Shown: positions 51,553 to 60,312 of the stretch, piece after piece
Position numbering within the stretch: the stretch's first letter is position 1
Layout: every line of letters begins with the position of its first letter
Position numbers and translations under genes: made by a program
The notes under the pieces: generated by a model
Told to the model about the DNA's origin: nothing
Databases searched by the model: none
The model's input: the letters and a program-made list of their open reading frames with translations, nothing else
Source: Pseudomonas viridiflava
Lineage (GTDB): Bacteria; Pseudomonadota; Gammaproteobacteria; Pseudomonadales; Pseudomonadaceae
DNA: 64,000 nucleotides
Assembly (NCBI RefSeq): GCF_900573885.1
Contig: NZ_UPSE01000601.1
Span: forward strand, 62,001 to 126,000
Direction: 5' to 3'

Positions 51553-52893
51553 ATGTTTTCCAAGAATCTTAAGCTCGAGCTCACGGCCAGGACGGCTGAA
51601 GTGGACGGATTCAAAGGACTGATGGCGGCGCTGGAACGCTCCATGGCAGTGGTCGAGTTTGACCTTGAAGGCCGCGTGTTGCGGGCCAATCAAAATTTTC
51701 TCAACGTAATGGGCTACCGCGCCGAACAGGTGATCGGTAAAGCCCATCGCGAGTTTTGCACTGCCGACTATGTAAAAAGCCCGGCGTATGCCGACCTGTG
51801 GGCATCACTGCGTGCGGGCAAGTTTGTTTCCGGCACCTTCCAGCGCGTGGACAGCGACGGGCAGAACGTTTGGCTTGAAGCCAGCTACAACCCGGTTCTG
51901 GACGGCAGCGGCAGGGTGCAGAAAGTGGTGAAGTACGCGATGGACGTCACCGAGAAGCTCACGCGCGAGAGCGACGTGCGGGCCAAACTGGTGGCCGTCG
52001 ATCGCTCGATGGCTATTGTCGAGTTTGATCTGCAGGGCAACATCCTCACTGCCAACGAAAACTTCGTGCGCACCATGGGCTATGGGCTCAACGAGCTGAT
52101 TGGCAAGCCGCACAAAATGTTCTGCGAGCCCGCGCTGGTAAACAGCCCCGAATACGGCGACTTCTGGCGCGGCCTCAACCGTGGCGAAATTCGTGGCGGA
52201 CAATTCAAGCGCCTGGCCAAGCACGGCCGTGTGGTCTGGCTGGAAGCGACGTACAACCCCGTGTACGACGCTGAAGGCAAGCTGAGCAAAATCGTCAAAT
52301 TTGCCAGCGACATTACCGAGCGTGTCGAGAAGCAGGAGAACGATGCCCGCAGCGCCTCCCGTGCCTATCACATCTCCGCCGAGACCGAAAAAACTGCCGA
52401 ACACGGCACGCAGGTCATCCAGCAGACAGCCCGCGAAATGCGCCAGATTGCCGAGAATGTAGGTGCGTCTGCCAAGTTGGTAACCCAGCTGGGTGCGCGT
52501 TCCGAGCAGATCACTGCCATCGTCAACACCATCCGTGGCATTGCCGACCAGACCAACCTGCTGGCCCTCAACGCCGCCATCGAAGCCGCGCGAGCGGGCG
52601 ACCAGGGCCGGGGCTTCGCCGTGGTAGCAGATGAGGTGCGACAGCTGGCCGGAAGAACCAGCGGCTCGACCGCCGAGATCGCCGAGTTGATCGGCCAGAT
52701 TCTCAAAGAAACCCGCGAAGCCGTGAGCAGCATGACCCTGACCCAGGAAGTCGCGAACCACGGCGTAGAACTCGCCGACCAGGCCGGCGCCGTGATCGTA
52801 CAAATCCGCGACGGCGCCAGTGGCGCAGTGGAAGCCGTGAGCATGTTTGCGGCTACGCAGGAAAATGCAGAGCGGGTGGGAGCGTTTGCTTAG
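51553..52893 (+). CDS. Soluble double-PAS methyl-accepting chemotaxis protein (BdlA/Aer-like)
   Basis: A 446-residue cytoplasmic receptor with no transmembrane helix. PAS1 spans about residues 30-135 (VVEFDLEGRVLRANQNFLNV) and PAS2 about 150-260 (IVEFDLQGNILTANENFVRT), then a coiled-coil signalling domain with the receptor hairpin ADQTNLLALNAAIEAARAGD. Double-PAS soluble MCPs include BdlA of P. aeruginosa, which couples redox or cyclic-di-GMP to biofilm dispersal. Identity with BdlA is not certain, so no symbol is given. The C-terminus is short (ENAERVGAFA). Confidence 0.85.
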   Translation: MFSKNLKLELTARTAEVDGFKGLMAALERSMAVVEFDLEGRVLRANQNFLNVMGYRAEQVIGKAHREFCTADYVKSPAYADLWASLRAGKFVSGTFQRVDSDGQNVWLEASYNPVLDGSGRVQKVVKYAMDVTEKLTRESDVRAKLVAVDRSMAIVEFDLQGNILTANENFVRTMGYGLNELIGKPHKMFCEPALVNSPEYGDFWRGLNRGEIRGGQFKRLAKHGRVVWLEATYNPVYDAEGKLSKIVKFASDITERVEKQENDARSASRAYHISAETEKTAEHGTQVIQQTAREMRQIAENVGASAKLVTQLGARSEQITAIVNTIRGIADQTNLLALNAAIEAARAGDQGRGFAVVADEVRQLAGRTSGSTAEIAELIGQILKETREAVSSMTLTQEVANHGVELADQAGAVIVQIRDGASGAVEAVSMFAATQENAERVGAFA

Positions 52894-52916
52894 AGAAATG
52901 GGGCGCGGCTAAGAGC

Positions 52917-52955
52917 ATCGCGGCTGATCGGAATGCCGCCCAGCCGCTCCTACAT
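52917..52955. repeat. REP unit (near-copy of 18705)
   Basis: CATCGCGGCTGATCGGAATG and CCGCCCAGCCGCTCCTACA match the left part of the repeat at 18705-18742 with few changes. Confidence 0.85.
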
Positions 52956-53043
52956 GAATGGAGCAAGGCTTCTAAAAAATAGTCGCCCCACCACACCTCA
53001 AGATTGAGCGAGCTAGAGCGGGGCAATCCTAGTCAGGCCGAGC

Positions 53044-53101
53044 AAAAAAAGGTTTTGAAGCGCAGTGGGCTGTAGCCCATGAGCATTCAAAACCTTTTTT
53101 T
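53044..53101. terminator. Long palindromic terminator between MCP gene and ppa
   Basis: AAAAAAAGGTTTTGAA is exactly inverted as TTCAAAACCTTTTTTT (16-bp arms). An inner stem TGGGCT-GT-AGCCCA tops it. It is flanked by poly-A and poly-T ends and lies between convergent genes. Confidence 0.8.
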
Positions 53102-53146
53102 AACGCAGCCCCGCCGACGCGCAGCCAATCGCTTAGTAACGAAAAC

Positions 53147-53175
53147 GAAAAAGCCGGCTTGTGGCCGGCTTTTTG
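53147..53175 (-). terminator. Terminator of ppa
   Basis: The stem AGCCGGC-TTGTG-GCCGGCT is bounded by A and T stretches, 14 bp after the ppa stop on the minus strand. Confidence 0.88.
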
Positions 53176-53189
53176 GTGGGAGCCTTGGC

Positions 53190-53717
53190 TTATTTTTGGT
53201 AAGCCGCAACCGCCTTCAAAATCTCGGCACGGGCCGCTTCTGCGTTGCCCCAGCCTTCAACCTTGACCCATTTGCCTTTCTCGAGATCTTTGTAGTTCTC
53301 GAAGAAGTGCTTGATTTGCTCAAGCAGCAGCGGGGGCAGGTCGGTGTATTCCTTAATGTCGACATACAGCTGCGACAGCTTGTCGTGCGGTACGGCGATC
53401 AGTTTGGCGTCGCCGCCGGCTTCGTCGGTCATGTGCAGAACGCCGACCGGACGTGCGCGAATCACTGCGCCTGGGGAAACCGGGTACGGGGTAACCACCA
53501 ATACGTCGAGGGGGTCGCCGTCATCCGCCAGGGTGTTGGGGATGTAGCCGTAGTTGGCTGGGTAGAACATGGGGGTGGCCATGAAACGGTCGACGAACAG
53601 GCAGTCGCTGTCTTTGTCGATTTCGTATTTGATCGGCGCGTGGTTGGCCGGAATCTCGATGGCGACGTAGATGTCGTTCGGCAGGTCTTTGCCGGCCGGG
53701 ATCTTGCTGTAGCTCAT
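53190..53717 (-). CDS. ppa: Inorganic pyrophosphatase
   Basis: A 175-residue family I pyrophosphatase that hydrolyses PPi to two phosphates. The signature is ADDGDPLDVLVV (metal-binding Asp residues), preceded by FYPANYGYIPNTL; EIPANHAPIKYEIDKDS is near the N-terminus. It is followed by a strong terminator. Length and motifs match the family. Confidence 0.97.
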   Translation of the reverse strand: MSYSKIPAGKDLPNDIYVAIEIPANHAPIKYEIDKDSDCLFVDRFMATPMFYPANYGYIPNTLADDGDPLDVLVVTPYPVSPGAVIRARPVGVLHMTDEAGGDAKLIAVPHDKLSQLYVDIKEYTDLPPLLLEQIKHFFENYKDLEKGKWVKVEGWGNAEAARAEILKAVAAYQK

Positions 53718-53819
53718 GGGTTCGCTTCCCTAGGTTGGCCAATCAAACTTGGCCGGTTACCGGCCAAAAAGTGGGCGCGATTATAGGCATATTCGCCCGC
53801 CGTTACCATGCTTCGCCGC

Positions 53820-54638
53820 TCAGCCGTTGGTCTCGTTTTGGGCCGAAACGGCGTGCTGTTCGAGGCGACGCAGGCGCGCCAGCGGGTCTTGTCGATAGAA
53901 CGCTTGCAGTTGCACGTACACCTTGGGGTAAGCCTGTACCAGCAGATCCGGGGCGCTGAAAAAGTATTCGCTGGTCACGGCAAAAAACTCGGCCGGGTTT
54001 TCGGCGGCATACGGATCGATGGCTGTTTCGGCGTCGGGATTGTCGTCCAGCTGCCGGTTCAGATCGTCGTAAGCACTTTGCATGGCGCTCGACCAGTCTT
54101 CCAGGCGCATGGACCGATGCAGCGGCGGCAAGCCATTGGCATCGCCATTGAGCATGTCGAGCTTGTGCGCCAGTTCGTGGATCACCAGGTTGTAGCCGTC
54201 CCAGTCGCCGCTGCTGAGCACGCCGGGCCAGGCCAGAATTACTGGGCCCTGCAGCCAGGCTTCGCCGCTGTGTTCGCCGTCCCACTCGTGTTCGATACCG
54301 TTGGGGTCGCGGTGGCGTTGCGGGCTGACGAAGTCGCCGGGGTACAGCACGATTTCGTGGAAACCCTGGTACCAGTTGAGATCGGGCAAATGCAGCAGCG
54401 GCAGCTGTGCCAGCGCGGCAAGGTGCAGACGGTCATCACCGTGCAGTTCGACGCCGGGAAGGGCGGTCAGGCGTTTGTCGTGCATAAACAGCACAACACG
54501 ATTTTTCAGGCGTTGGCTCTCGCTGTCGCTCAAGCCGCCAAGAATGGGTAAACGCCGCAACACCCGCGCCCAGCTTTCAGCCGAGACCGGGTGCTTTTCG
54601 AGAATGCGGCGCTGGCGCCAACCGCGGAGAAACCACAT
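53820..54638 (-). CDS. mtfA: MtfA-family zinc peptidase
   Basis: A 272-residue protein with the zincin motif NLVIHELAHKLDM (HExxH) and a later ENPAEFFAVTSEYFF that supplies the third ligand Glu. MtfA in E. coli binds the Mlc repressor and has aminopeptidase activity. It starts at 54638, 12 bp after the end of the dedA gene on the same strand. Confidence 0.92.
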   Translation of the reverse strand: MWFLRGWRQRRILEKHPVSAESWARVLRRLPILGGLSDSESQRLKNRVVLFMHDKRLTALPGVELHGDDRLHLAALAQLPLLHLPDLNWYQGFHEIVLYPGDFVSPQRHRDPNGIEHEWDGEHSGEAWLQGPVILAWPGVLSSGDWDGYNLVIHELAHKLDMLNGDANGLPPLHRSMRLEDWSSAMQSAYDDLNRQLDDNPDAETAIDPYAAENPAEFFAVTSEYFFSAPDLLVQAYPKVYVQLQAFYRQDPLARLRRLEQHAVSAQNETNG

Positions 54639-54650
54639 GGCCCGCGCGGG

Positions 54651-55307
54651 TTAGCTGGCCGAGTCCGGCGCAGTTTCGGGGCGCAGGCGATGGTGCAGCC
54701 AGCCAATCACCATGGGCAGCAGGCTCAAGCCAATCACCAGCAAAATCATCAGTGACAGGTTTTCTTTCACAAACGGCGTATTGCCGAAGAAGTAGCCCAG
54801 CGTCACCAGACCGCCCACCCACGCCACCGTGCCCAGCGCGCTAAAGCCCAGAAAGCGCAGGTACGGCATGCGGCCGACGCCGGCTACGAACGGGGCGAAG
54901 GTGCGCACGATCGGCAGGAAGCGCGCCAGGGTCACGGTTTTGCCGCCGTGGCGGTCGTAGAAGTCGTGGGTGCGTTGCAGGTAGTCGCGGCGGAAGATTT
55001 TCGATTTCGGGTTACTGAACAAGCGTTCGCCGACGTTTCGCCCGATCACGTAGTTGGTGCTGTCGCCCAGCACGGCGGCGGCCATCAGCAAGCCGGCGAG
55101 AAGCACCGGGTCCATGCTGCCGGTTGCGCACATGGCGCCGGCGATGAACAGCAGCGAATCGCCCGGCAGGAAGGGCATCACCACCAGGCCGGTTTCGCAG
55201 AAAATCACCAGGAACAGAATGGCGTAAATCCACACGCCATAGTTCGCCACCAGCACGGCCAGGTAGTTATCCAGGTGCAAAATCAGATCAATCGGGTTGA
55301 ATTCCAT
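54651..55307 (-). CDS. DedA-family membrane protein
   Basis: A 218-residue DedA/VTT-domain protein. It has the typical FLPGDSLLFIAGAMCATG, the AAAVLGDSTNYVIGRNVGERL segment, and GGKTVTLARFLPIVRTFAPFVAG, the family's R-x3-R motif. Such proteins help to recycle undecaprenyl phosphate or keep the membrane potential. It is followed by mtfA with 12 bp between. The 225-bp gap 5' of it holds no gene I can support. Confidence 0.92.
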   Translation of the reverse strand: MEFNPIDLILHLDNYLAVLVANYGVWIYAILFLVIFCETGLVVMPFLPGDSLLFIAGAMCATGSMDPVLLAGLLMAAAVLGDSTNYVIGRNVGERLFSNPKSKIFRRDYLQRTHDFYDRHGGKTVTLARFLPIVRTFAPFVAGVGRMPYLRFLGFSALGTVAWVGGLVTLGYFFGNTPFVKENLSLMILLVIGLSLLPMVIGWLHHRLRPETAPDSAS

Positions 55308-55532
55308 ATGACGCCTATTGCGCTGAGGGGAAAGAGCACTGGCGTTCGATAGCCGGCAAGTCGGTCGGCATTATAAGAGCAAGGTCTGGGGCCCGCGCTG
55401 CTGTTTTTTGCAGGCTAAACGACCGATGGACTGCAGGCAGGTTTCGGCTGCCCTGCGGTGGTGCGCCACGGGTCGTGGCGCCCAACTCTAACGCCGGCCA
55501 TGAGGCTAGCGCGGCCTTGTGAACGGTTTAAG

Positions 55533-55988
55533 TCAGTCGCTGTTAATAGGCAGCACGTAGTTTTTGAACTGACTGTCTTCACGGAAACCGATGGACTCGT
55601 ACACCTTCTGCGCCACTTCATTGTTGCTGCTGGTGGACACGCGCATGCGCACGGCATTGGTTTCCTTGGCCATCTTTTTCGCGGTTTGCAGCAGACGATC
55701 TGCCACCAACTGCCGGCGTGCGTCTTCGGCCACGTAGATGTCGTTGAGAATCCACACGCGCTTGAGCGACAGCGACGAGTAGCTGGGGTACAGCTGACAG
55801 AAGCCCATCAGCTTGTCTTCGTCGTCGGCAAGGGCCAGATAAATCACAGATTCTTTGCGACGCAGGCGCACTTCGAGGAATTTGCGCGAGGAGTCCGGAA
55901 ACGGCAGCTCGCCATAGAACTCGCGGTATTTGACGAACAACGGCGTCAACAGGTCCAGGTGTTCCAGGGTGGCTTGGACAATGCGCAT
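55533..55988 (-). CDS. GNAT-family N-acetyltransferase
   Basis: A 151-residue GNAT protein. The acetyl-CoA-binding region is in LNDIYVAEDARRQLVADRLLQTAKK, cited in parts as VAEDARRQLVADRLL; the C-terminus reads VAQKVYESIGFREDSQFKNYV. It has a standalone gene with the corresponding P. aeruginosa homologue next to eutC. Substrate unknown. Confidence 0.9.
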   Translation of the reverse strand: MRIVQATLEHLDLLTPLFVKYREFYGELPFPDSSRKFLEVRLRRKESVIYLALADDEDKLMGFCQLYPSYSSLSLKRVWILNDIYVAEDARRQLVADRLLQTAKKMAKETNAVRMRVSTSSNNEVAQKVYESIGFREDSQFKNYVLPINSD

Positions 55989-56114
55989 AGTGGCCTCGAC
56001 TGCAATGAAAAAGGGCTGCGCTGGCGGCGCGGGGCGCAGCCAGGGATGTCGGGATGCTGCCTGTGACGACTAGAAAGCGCAATCCAAGCAAGCGTTTGAA
56101 TCTGATGGTGTCGG

Positions 56115-56942
56115 TTACGGCTTCGGCGCGTCGAGAAGGAAGTTATGGCGCATGTCCTGAGGGTTTTCCGAATCCAGGCCGTGCACTTCAGCTTCGTCCT
56201 TGAGGTGAACGCCGGACAGCTGTCGACGACATGCCTCACGCATCAAGTACAGCAGGCGATGGGCCGCCATGCCATAACTGAGGCCTTCGAGGCGCACATT
56301 GGAGATGCAATTGCGGTAGGCGTCGGTCAAACCCAGTTTGGGGCCGTAAGTGAAATACAGGCCCAGGCTGTCGGGCGAACTCAACCCCGGGCGTTCGCCG
56401 ATAAGAATCACCGACATCTTTGCGCCCAGGAGTTGGCCCACTTCATCGGCCACCGCCACACGACCTTGCTCCACCAGCACCATCGGCGACAGGCTCCAGT
56501 TATCCGCTGCCGCCTGCTCTTCAAAGCGCTGCAGGAAGGGCAGGCTGTGACGATGCACCGCCAGCGCCGACAGGCCGTCGGCAATCACAATCGCCAGGTC
56601 GACTCCGCCCGGATTGGCCTGCGCGTAATCGCGCAGGGTTTGCGCCGACGCCTCGTTGAGCTTGCGGCCCAGATCCGGCCGTTGAAGGTAGCTGTGGCGG
56701 TCGGGCGCGGCGCTGTGCAGCAGCAGGCTATCGCGGCCCCGTTCGGCCAGTTGGGCGCTAAGGGCGGCGTGGTCGAACGGCAAATGCACGGCATCCCGGG
56801 CCTGGGCGTGGGCGTATTGGAAGTCCAGCTGCGCACTGGTCGGCAGGCTGGTGCCGGCGCGGCCCAGGGCAATGCGCGCGGGGGTGAGACTGCGCAGCTG
56901 TTGCCAGGGGTTGGCGATGCTGCCGGTGATTTCGTTTTCCAT
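56115..56942 (-). CDS. eutC: Ethanolamine ammonia-lyase light chain
   Basis: A 275-residue small subunit of the adenosylcobalamin-dependent lyase that splits ethanolamine into acetaldehyde and ammonia. It contains RLKTLTPARIAL-like RSLTPARIALGRAGTS, VIADGLSALAVHRHSLP, and GERPGLSSPDSLGLYFTYGP, family marks. It follows eutB by 97 bp, in which a REP pair sits. Confidence 0.96.
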   Translation of the reverse strand: MENEITGSIANPWQQLRSLTPARIALGRAGTSLPTSAQLDFQYAHAQARDAVHLPFDHAALSAQLAERGRDSLLLHSAAPDRHSYLQRPDLGRKLNEASAQTLRDYAQANPGGVDLAIVIADGLSALAVHRHSLPFLQRFEEQAAADNWSLSPMVLVEQGRVAVADEVGQLLGAKMSVILIGERPGLSSPDSLGLYFTYGPKLGLTDAYRNCISNVRLEGLSYGMAAHRLLYLMREACRRQLSGVHLKDEAEVHGLDSENPQDMRHNFLLDAPKP

Positions 56943-56969
56943 CGTTCGTCCTTACACGACCTGAAGGAA

Positions 56970-57026
56970 AGGCTTCAACCTCGATGCTGTTAAAGCAGAA
57001 ACATCGAGGCTGAAGCCTCTCCTACA
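56970..57026. repeat. REP pair between eutB and eutC
   Basis: AGGCTTCAACCTCGATG and CATCGAGGCTGAAGCCTCTC face each other with a 14-bp spacer. It is within the eutB-eutC transcript and may protect the eutB message. Confidence 0.8.
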
Positions 57027-57039
57027 GTTGTGGGGGAAA

Positions 57040-58434
57040 TTAATTCAACTGCGCCAATGCCTGCCGAAATGCTGGCGGCAGCTGCTCGCCGAAGCGCACG
57101 CGGCCATCGGCCTGGGTGAAAATGCCCATGCGCTGCAGCCACGCTTCGAATTCCGGCGCGGGGCGCAGGCCGAGGGTTTGCCGGGCGTAGAGCGCGTCGT
57201 GAAACGAGGTGGTCTGGTAATTGAGCATGATGTCGTCGGAGCCCGGAATGCCCATGATGAAGTTGATGCCGGCCACGCCCAGCAAGGTGAGCAGCGTGTC
57301 CATGTCGTCCTGATCGGCTTCGGCGTGGTTGGTGTAGCAAATGTCGCAACCCATGGGCACGCCCAGCAGCTTGCCGCAGAAGTGGTCTTCCAGCCCGGCG
57401 CGAATGATCTGCTTGCCGTTGTACAGGTACTCCGGGCCGATGAAGCCGACCACGGTGTTGACCAGGAACGGTTTGAAATGGCGTGCTACCGCGTACGCAC
57501 GGGTCTCGCAGGTTTGCTGATCGACGCCGTGGTGCGCGTTGGCCGACAGGGCGCTGCCCTGGCCGGTCTCGAAATACATCAGGTTGTTGCCCAGCGTGCC
57601 GCGTTTGAGGCTTAGTCCCGCCTCGTAGCCTTCCTGCAGCACGTTCAGGCTGATGCCGAAACTGGCGTTGGCCGCCTCGGTGCCGGCGATGGACTGAAAT
57701 ACCAGGTCCAGCGGCACGCCGCGCTCGATGGCGGCAATCGAGGTGGTGACGTGGGTGAGCACGCAGGCCTGGGTGGGAATTTCGTAGCGCTGAATAATGG
57801 CGTCGAGCATTTCCAGCATGGCGCAGATCGAGGCGATGCTGTCGGTGGCCGGGTTGATGCCGATCATGGCGTCGCCGTTGCCGTACAGCAGTCCGTCGAG
57901 AATGCTCGCGGCAATACCGGCGGGCTCGTCGGTAGGGTGGTTGGGCTGCAACCGCGTGGACAGGCGCCCCTGCAAACCAAGGGTGCCGCGAAATTGCGTG
58001 ACCACGCGAATCTTCTGCGCCACCAGTACCAGGTCCTGCACGCGCATTATTTTCGACACCGCCGCTGCCATTTCCGGCGTCAGCCCTGGCGCCAGAGCGC
58101 GCAGACTTGCCTCGTTGGCGTGGTCGCTGAGCAACCAGTCGCGAAAGCCTCCGACGGTCAGGTGGCTGACGGCGGCAAAGGCGAGGGCATCGTGGGTGTC
58201 GATGATCAGGCGGGTGACTTCGTCCTGTTCATAGGGAATCAGCGCTTCATCGAGAAAGTGTTTGAGCGGGATATCCGCCAGGGCCATTTGCGCGGCGACG
58301 CGCTCGCCGTCGTTGCTGGCCGCAACTTCAGCCAGGTAGTCGCCCGAGCGCGCGGGGCTGGCCTTGGCCATCACTTCCTTGAGGCTGTCGAACCGGTAGG
58401 TTTCGTTGCCCACTGCGTGGGAAAAACTGGCCAT
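57040..58434 (-). CDS. eutB: Ethanolamine ammonia-lyase heavy chain
   Basis: A 464-residue catalytic subunit with the TIM-barrel cobalamin-binding features NHPTDEPAGIAASI, GDAMIGINPATDS, GVPMGCDICYTNHAEADQDD, and GIPGSDDIMLNYQTTSFHD near the C-terminus. The ATG at 58434 (MASFSHAVGNETYRF) has AAGGAG upstream; another 13 residues could be read in frame but are not family-like. It forms the enzyme with EutC. Confidence 0.96.
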   Translation of the reverse strand: MASFSHAVGNETYRFDSLKEVMAKASPARSGDYLAEVAASNDGERVAAQMALADIPLKHFLDEALIPYEQDEVTRLIIDTHDALAFAAVSHLTVGGFRDWLLSDHANEASLRALAPGLTPEMAAAVSKIMRVQDLVLVAQKIRVVTQFRGTLGLQGRLSTRLQPNHPTDEPAGIAASILDGLLYGNGDAMIGINPATDSIASICAMLEMLDAIIQRYEIPTQACVLTHVTTSIAAIERGVPLDLVFQSIAGTEAANASFGISLNVLQEGYEAGLSLKRGTLGNNLMYFETGQGSALSANAHHGVDQQTCETRAYAVARHFKPFLVNTVVGFIGPEYLYNGKQIIRAGLEDHFCGKLLGVPMGCDICYTNHAEADQDDMDTLLTLLGVAGINFIMGIPGSDDIMLNYQTTSFHDALYARQTLGLRPAPEFEAWLQRMGIFTQADGRVRFGEQLPPAFRQALAQLN

Positions 58435-58561
58435 AGGCACTCCTTCTTGTGGCTGCAAAAGCCCATTTGCCATGTTCTTTGTTCTGAAACCTTAGTCGGT
58501 CAGAGCATCGCAGATGGAGTCTTGATTCACTTTTCCTGCTGCAACGAGCGCTGCAAAGAAT

Positions 58562-58580
58562 GGGCCCGCAATGCGGGCCC
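58562..58580 (-). other. Hairpin between eat and eutB
   Basis: GGGCCCGC-AAT-GCGGGCCC is a perfect 8-bp stem in the 173-bp gap between the permease and eutB. The following minus-strand T-run is weak, so partial termination or mRNA processing is likely. Confidence 0.6.
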
Positions 58581-58607
58581 GGGTCAAACAATGGACAACG
58601 ACCGCGA

Positions 58608-59978
58608 TCAGGCGCCGTTGAGCATGGCGTCTGCCGGTGCGTTGGCGCGCTGGGTAGCGGTCAACAGGAAGTAGACGAAGCCGACCGCCATGAAGCCCAG
58701 GAAGATCAAGCCAATGGTGGGGTTGAAGTAGGCCATCGCCACCAGACACACCAATGCCAGCGCCAGGGCAATGCCTGGGATGATCGGATAGCCTGGCGCG
58801 CGGAAGGTACGCTCCAGGTTCGGTTCGGATTTACGCAGTTTGAACAGGCTGAGCATGCTGATGATGTACATGACGATGGCGCCGAACACCGACATGGTGA
58901 TCATCGCCGCCGTCAGGGTCATGCCCTGCAAGTTGATCAAACCGTCGCTGTAGATTGCGGCGATGCCCACGAGGCCGCCGGCGATGATGGCGCGGTGCGG
59001 CGTCTGGAAGCGCGAGAGTTTCGCCAGGCCTTTAGGCAGGTAACCGGCGCGGGCCAGGGCGAAGAACTGACGGGAATAGCCGAGAATGATGCCGTGGAAA
59101 CTGGCCACCAGACCGAACAGGCCGATCCACACCAGCATGTGCATCCAGCCGGAGTTTTCGCCGACCACGGCTTTCATCGCCTGCGGCAGCGGATCGTTGA
59201 TGCCCGACAGCTTGGTCCAGTCGCCCACGCCGCCTGCCATGATCATTACGCCAACCGCCAGGAATACCAGGGTCAGAATGCCGCTGATATAGGCTTTAGG
59301 GATGGTGCGTTTCGGGTCTTTCGCTTCCTCGGCCGCCATGGCCGCGCCTTCGATGGCGAGGAAGAACCAGATAGCAAACGGAATGGCCGCGAAGATGCCG
59401 GAGATCGACGCCGAGCTGAACTCGTTCTGCCCCGACCAGCCGTTGAGCACGAAGTTGCTGAAGCTGAAGCCCGGAGCAACCACACCCATGAACACCAGCA
59501 GTTCGGCCACGGCAAGCACGGTGACCACCAACTCAAAGGTGGCCGCGATGCGCACGCCGAGAATGTTCAGCGTCATGAACACAAAGTACGCGCCGACGGC
59601 GGCGTGCTTGGGATCCAGCGCCGGGAATTGCACATTCAGGTAGGCGCCGATGGCCATGGCAATGGCCGGTGGCGCGAAGACGAATTCAATCAGCGTGGCC
59701 AGGCCGGCAACCAGTCCGGCCTTTTCGCCGAAGGCACGACGGCTGTAGGCGAAGGGGCCGCCGGCATGGGGAATGGCGGTGGTCAGTTCGGTAAAGCTGA
59801 AAATGAAACAGGTGTACATCGCCGCCACCATCAACGCGGTGACGAGAAAGCCCAACGTGCCGGCGGTGCCCCAGCCGTAGCTCCAGCCAAAGTACTCGCC
59901 GGAAATCACCAGGCCAACGGCAATGCCCCATAAATGCAGGGTGCCAAGCGTGGGTTTCAGTTGTGTTGTTGTAGTCAT
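58608..59978 (-). CDS. eat: Ethanolamine permease (Eat/EutP-type APC transporter)
   Basis: A 456-residue APC-family permease with about 12 helices; it contains VGLVISGEYFGWSYGWGTAG, GPFAYSRRAFGEKAGLVAG and FFLAIEGAAMAAEEAKDPKR, diagnostic of ethanolamine permeases. The ATG at 59978 (MTTTTQLKPTLG) matches the family; a -24/-12 promoter lies 50-65 bp upstream. It imports ethanolamine for EutBC. Confidence 0.92.
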   Translation of the reverse strand: MTTTTQLKPTLGTLHLWGIAVGLVISGEYFGWSYGWGTAGTLGFLVTALMVAAMYTCFIFSFTELTTAIPHAGGPFAYSRRAFGEKAGLVAGLATLIEFVFAPPAIAMAIGAYLNVQFPALDPKHAAVGAYFVFMTLNILGVRIAATFELVVTVLAVAELLVFMGVVAPGFSFSNFVLNGWSGQNEFSSASISGIFAAIPFAIWFFLAIEGAAMAAEEAKDPKRTIPKAYISGILTLVFLAVGVMIMAGGVGDWTKLSGINDPLPQAMKAVVGENSGWMHMLVWIGLFGLVASFHGIILGYSRQFFALARAGYLPKGLAKLSRFQTPHRAIIAGGLVGIAAIYSDGLINLQGMTLTAAMITMSVFGAIVMYIISMLSLFKLRKSEPNLERTFRAPGYPIIPGIALALALVCLVAMAYFNPTIGLIFLGFMAVGFVYFLLTATQRANAPADAMLNGA

Positions 59979-60028
59979 GTATGGACCCGCCCTGAGTGTT
60001 GAACAGTTCAGAAAGACAGGTGCCATCA

Positions 60029-60044
60029 CGCAACGGCCATGCCA
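60029..60044 (-). promoter_or_regulatory. Sigma-54 (-24/-12) promoter of eat-eutBC
   Basis: On the minus strand TGGCATGGCCGTTGCG has GG-N10-GC at -24/-12 and matches TGGCAC-N5-TTGC in nine of ten fixed bases. The transcript would start near 60018, 40 bp before the eat ATG. Confidence 0.75.
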
Positions 60045-60046
60045 GT

Positions 60047-60063
60047 CGCAACAAATTGTTGCG
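60047..60063. promoter_or_regulatory. 17-bp palindrome next to the eat promoter
   Basis: CGCAACAA-A-TTGTTGCG is exact. It directly abuts the -24 element, closer than usual activator sites, so it may bind a modulator. Confidence 0.45.
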
Positions 60064-60188
60064 GCTTGATGAGGAAAGGTCGCGATTGGAAAGGGTGAGG
60101 GTCGTTTTTGGTTTTTGCGTGGAAGTGACCGGTGGGTCGGTGTTTTTCGCGGGGGTAGTAGGGCGCGGAAATGGTGCAGGGAAACGCA

Positions 60189-60305
60189 ACCCTCTCCCCC
60201 AGCCCCTCTCCCGCGAGCGGGAGAGGGGAGTTAAACCGCGATCTCGCGTGGAGTGCCTATCAAGCCCCCTCTGCCCGCTTGCGGGAGAGGGCTGGGGAGA
60301 GGGTT
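60189..60305. repeat. CCCTCTCCC/GGGAGAGGG inverted repeat (copy 2)
   Basis: ACCCTCTCCCCCAGCCCCTC pairs with CGAGCGGGAGAGGGGAG, and a second pair CCCCCTCTGCCCG with CGGGAGAGGGCTGGGGAGAG follows. It lies just after the aldehyde dehydrogenase stop and may end its transcript. It is the same family as 124-235. Confidence 0.82.
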
Positions 60306-60312
60306 TTACGCT

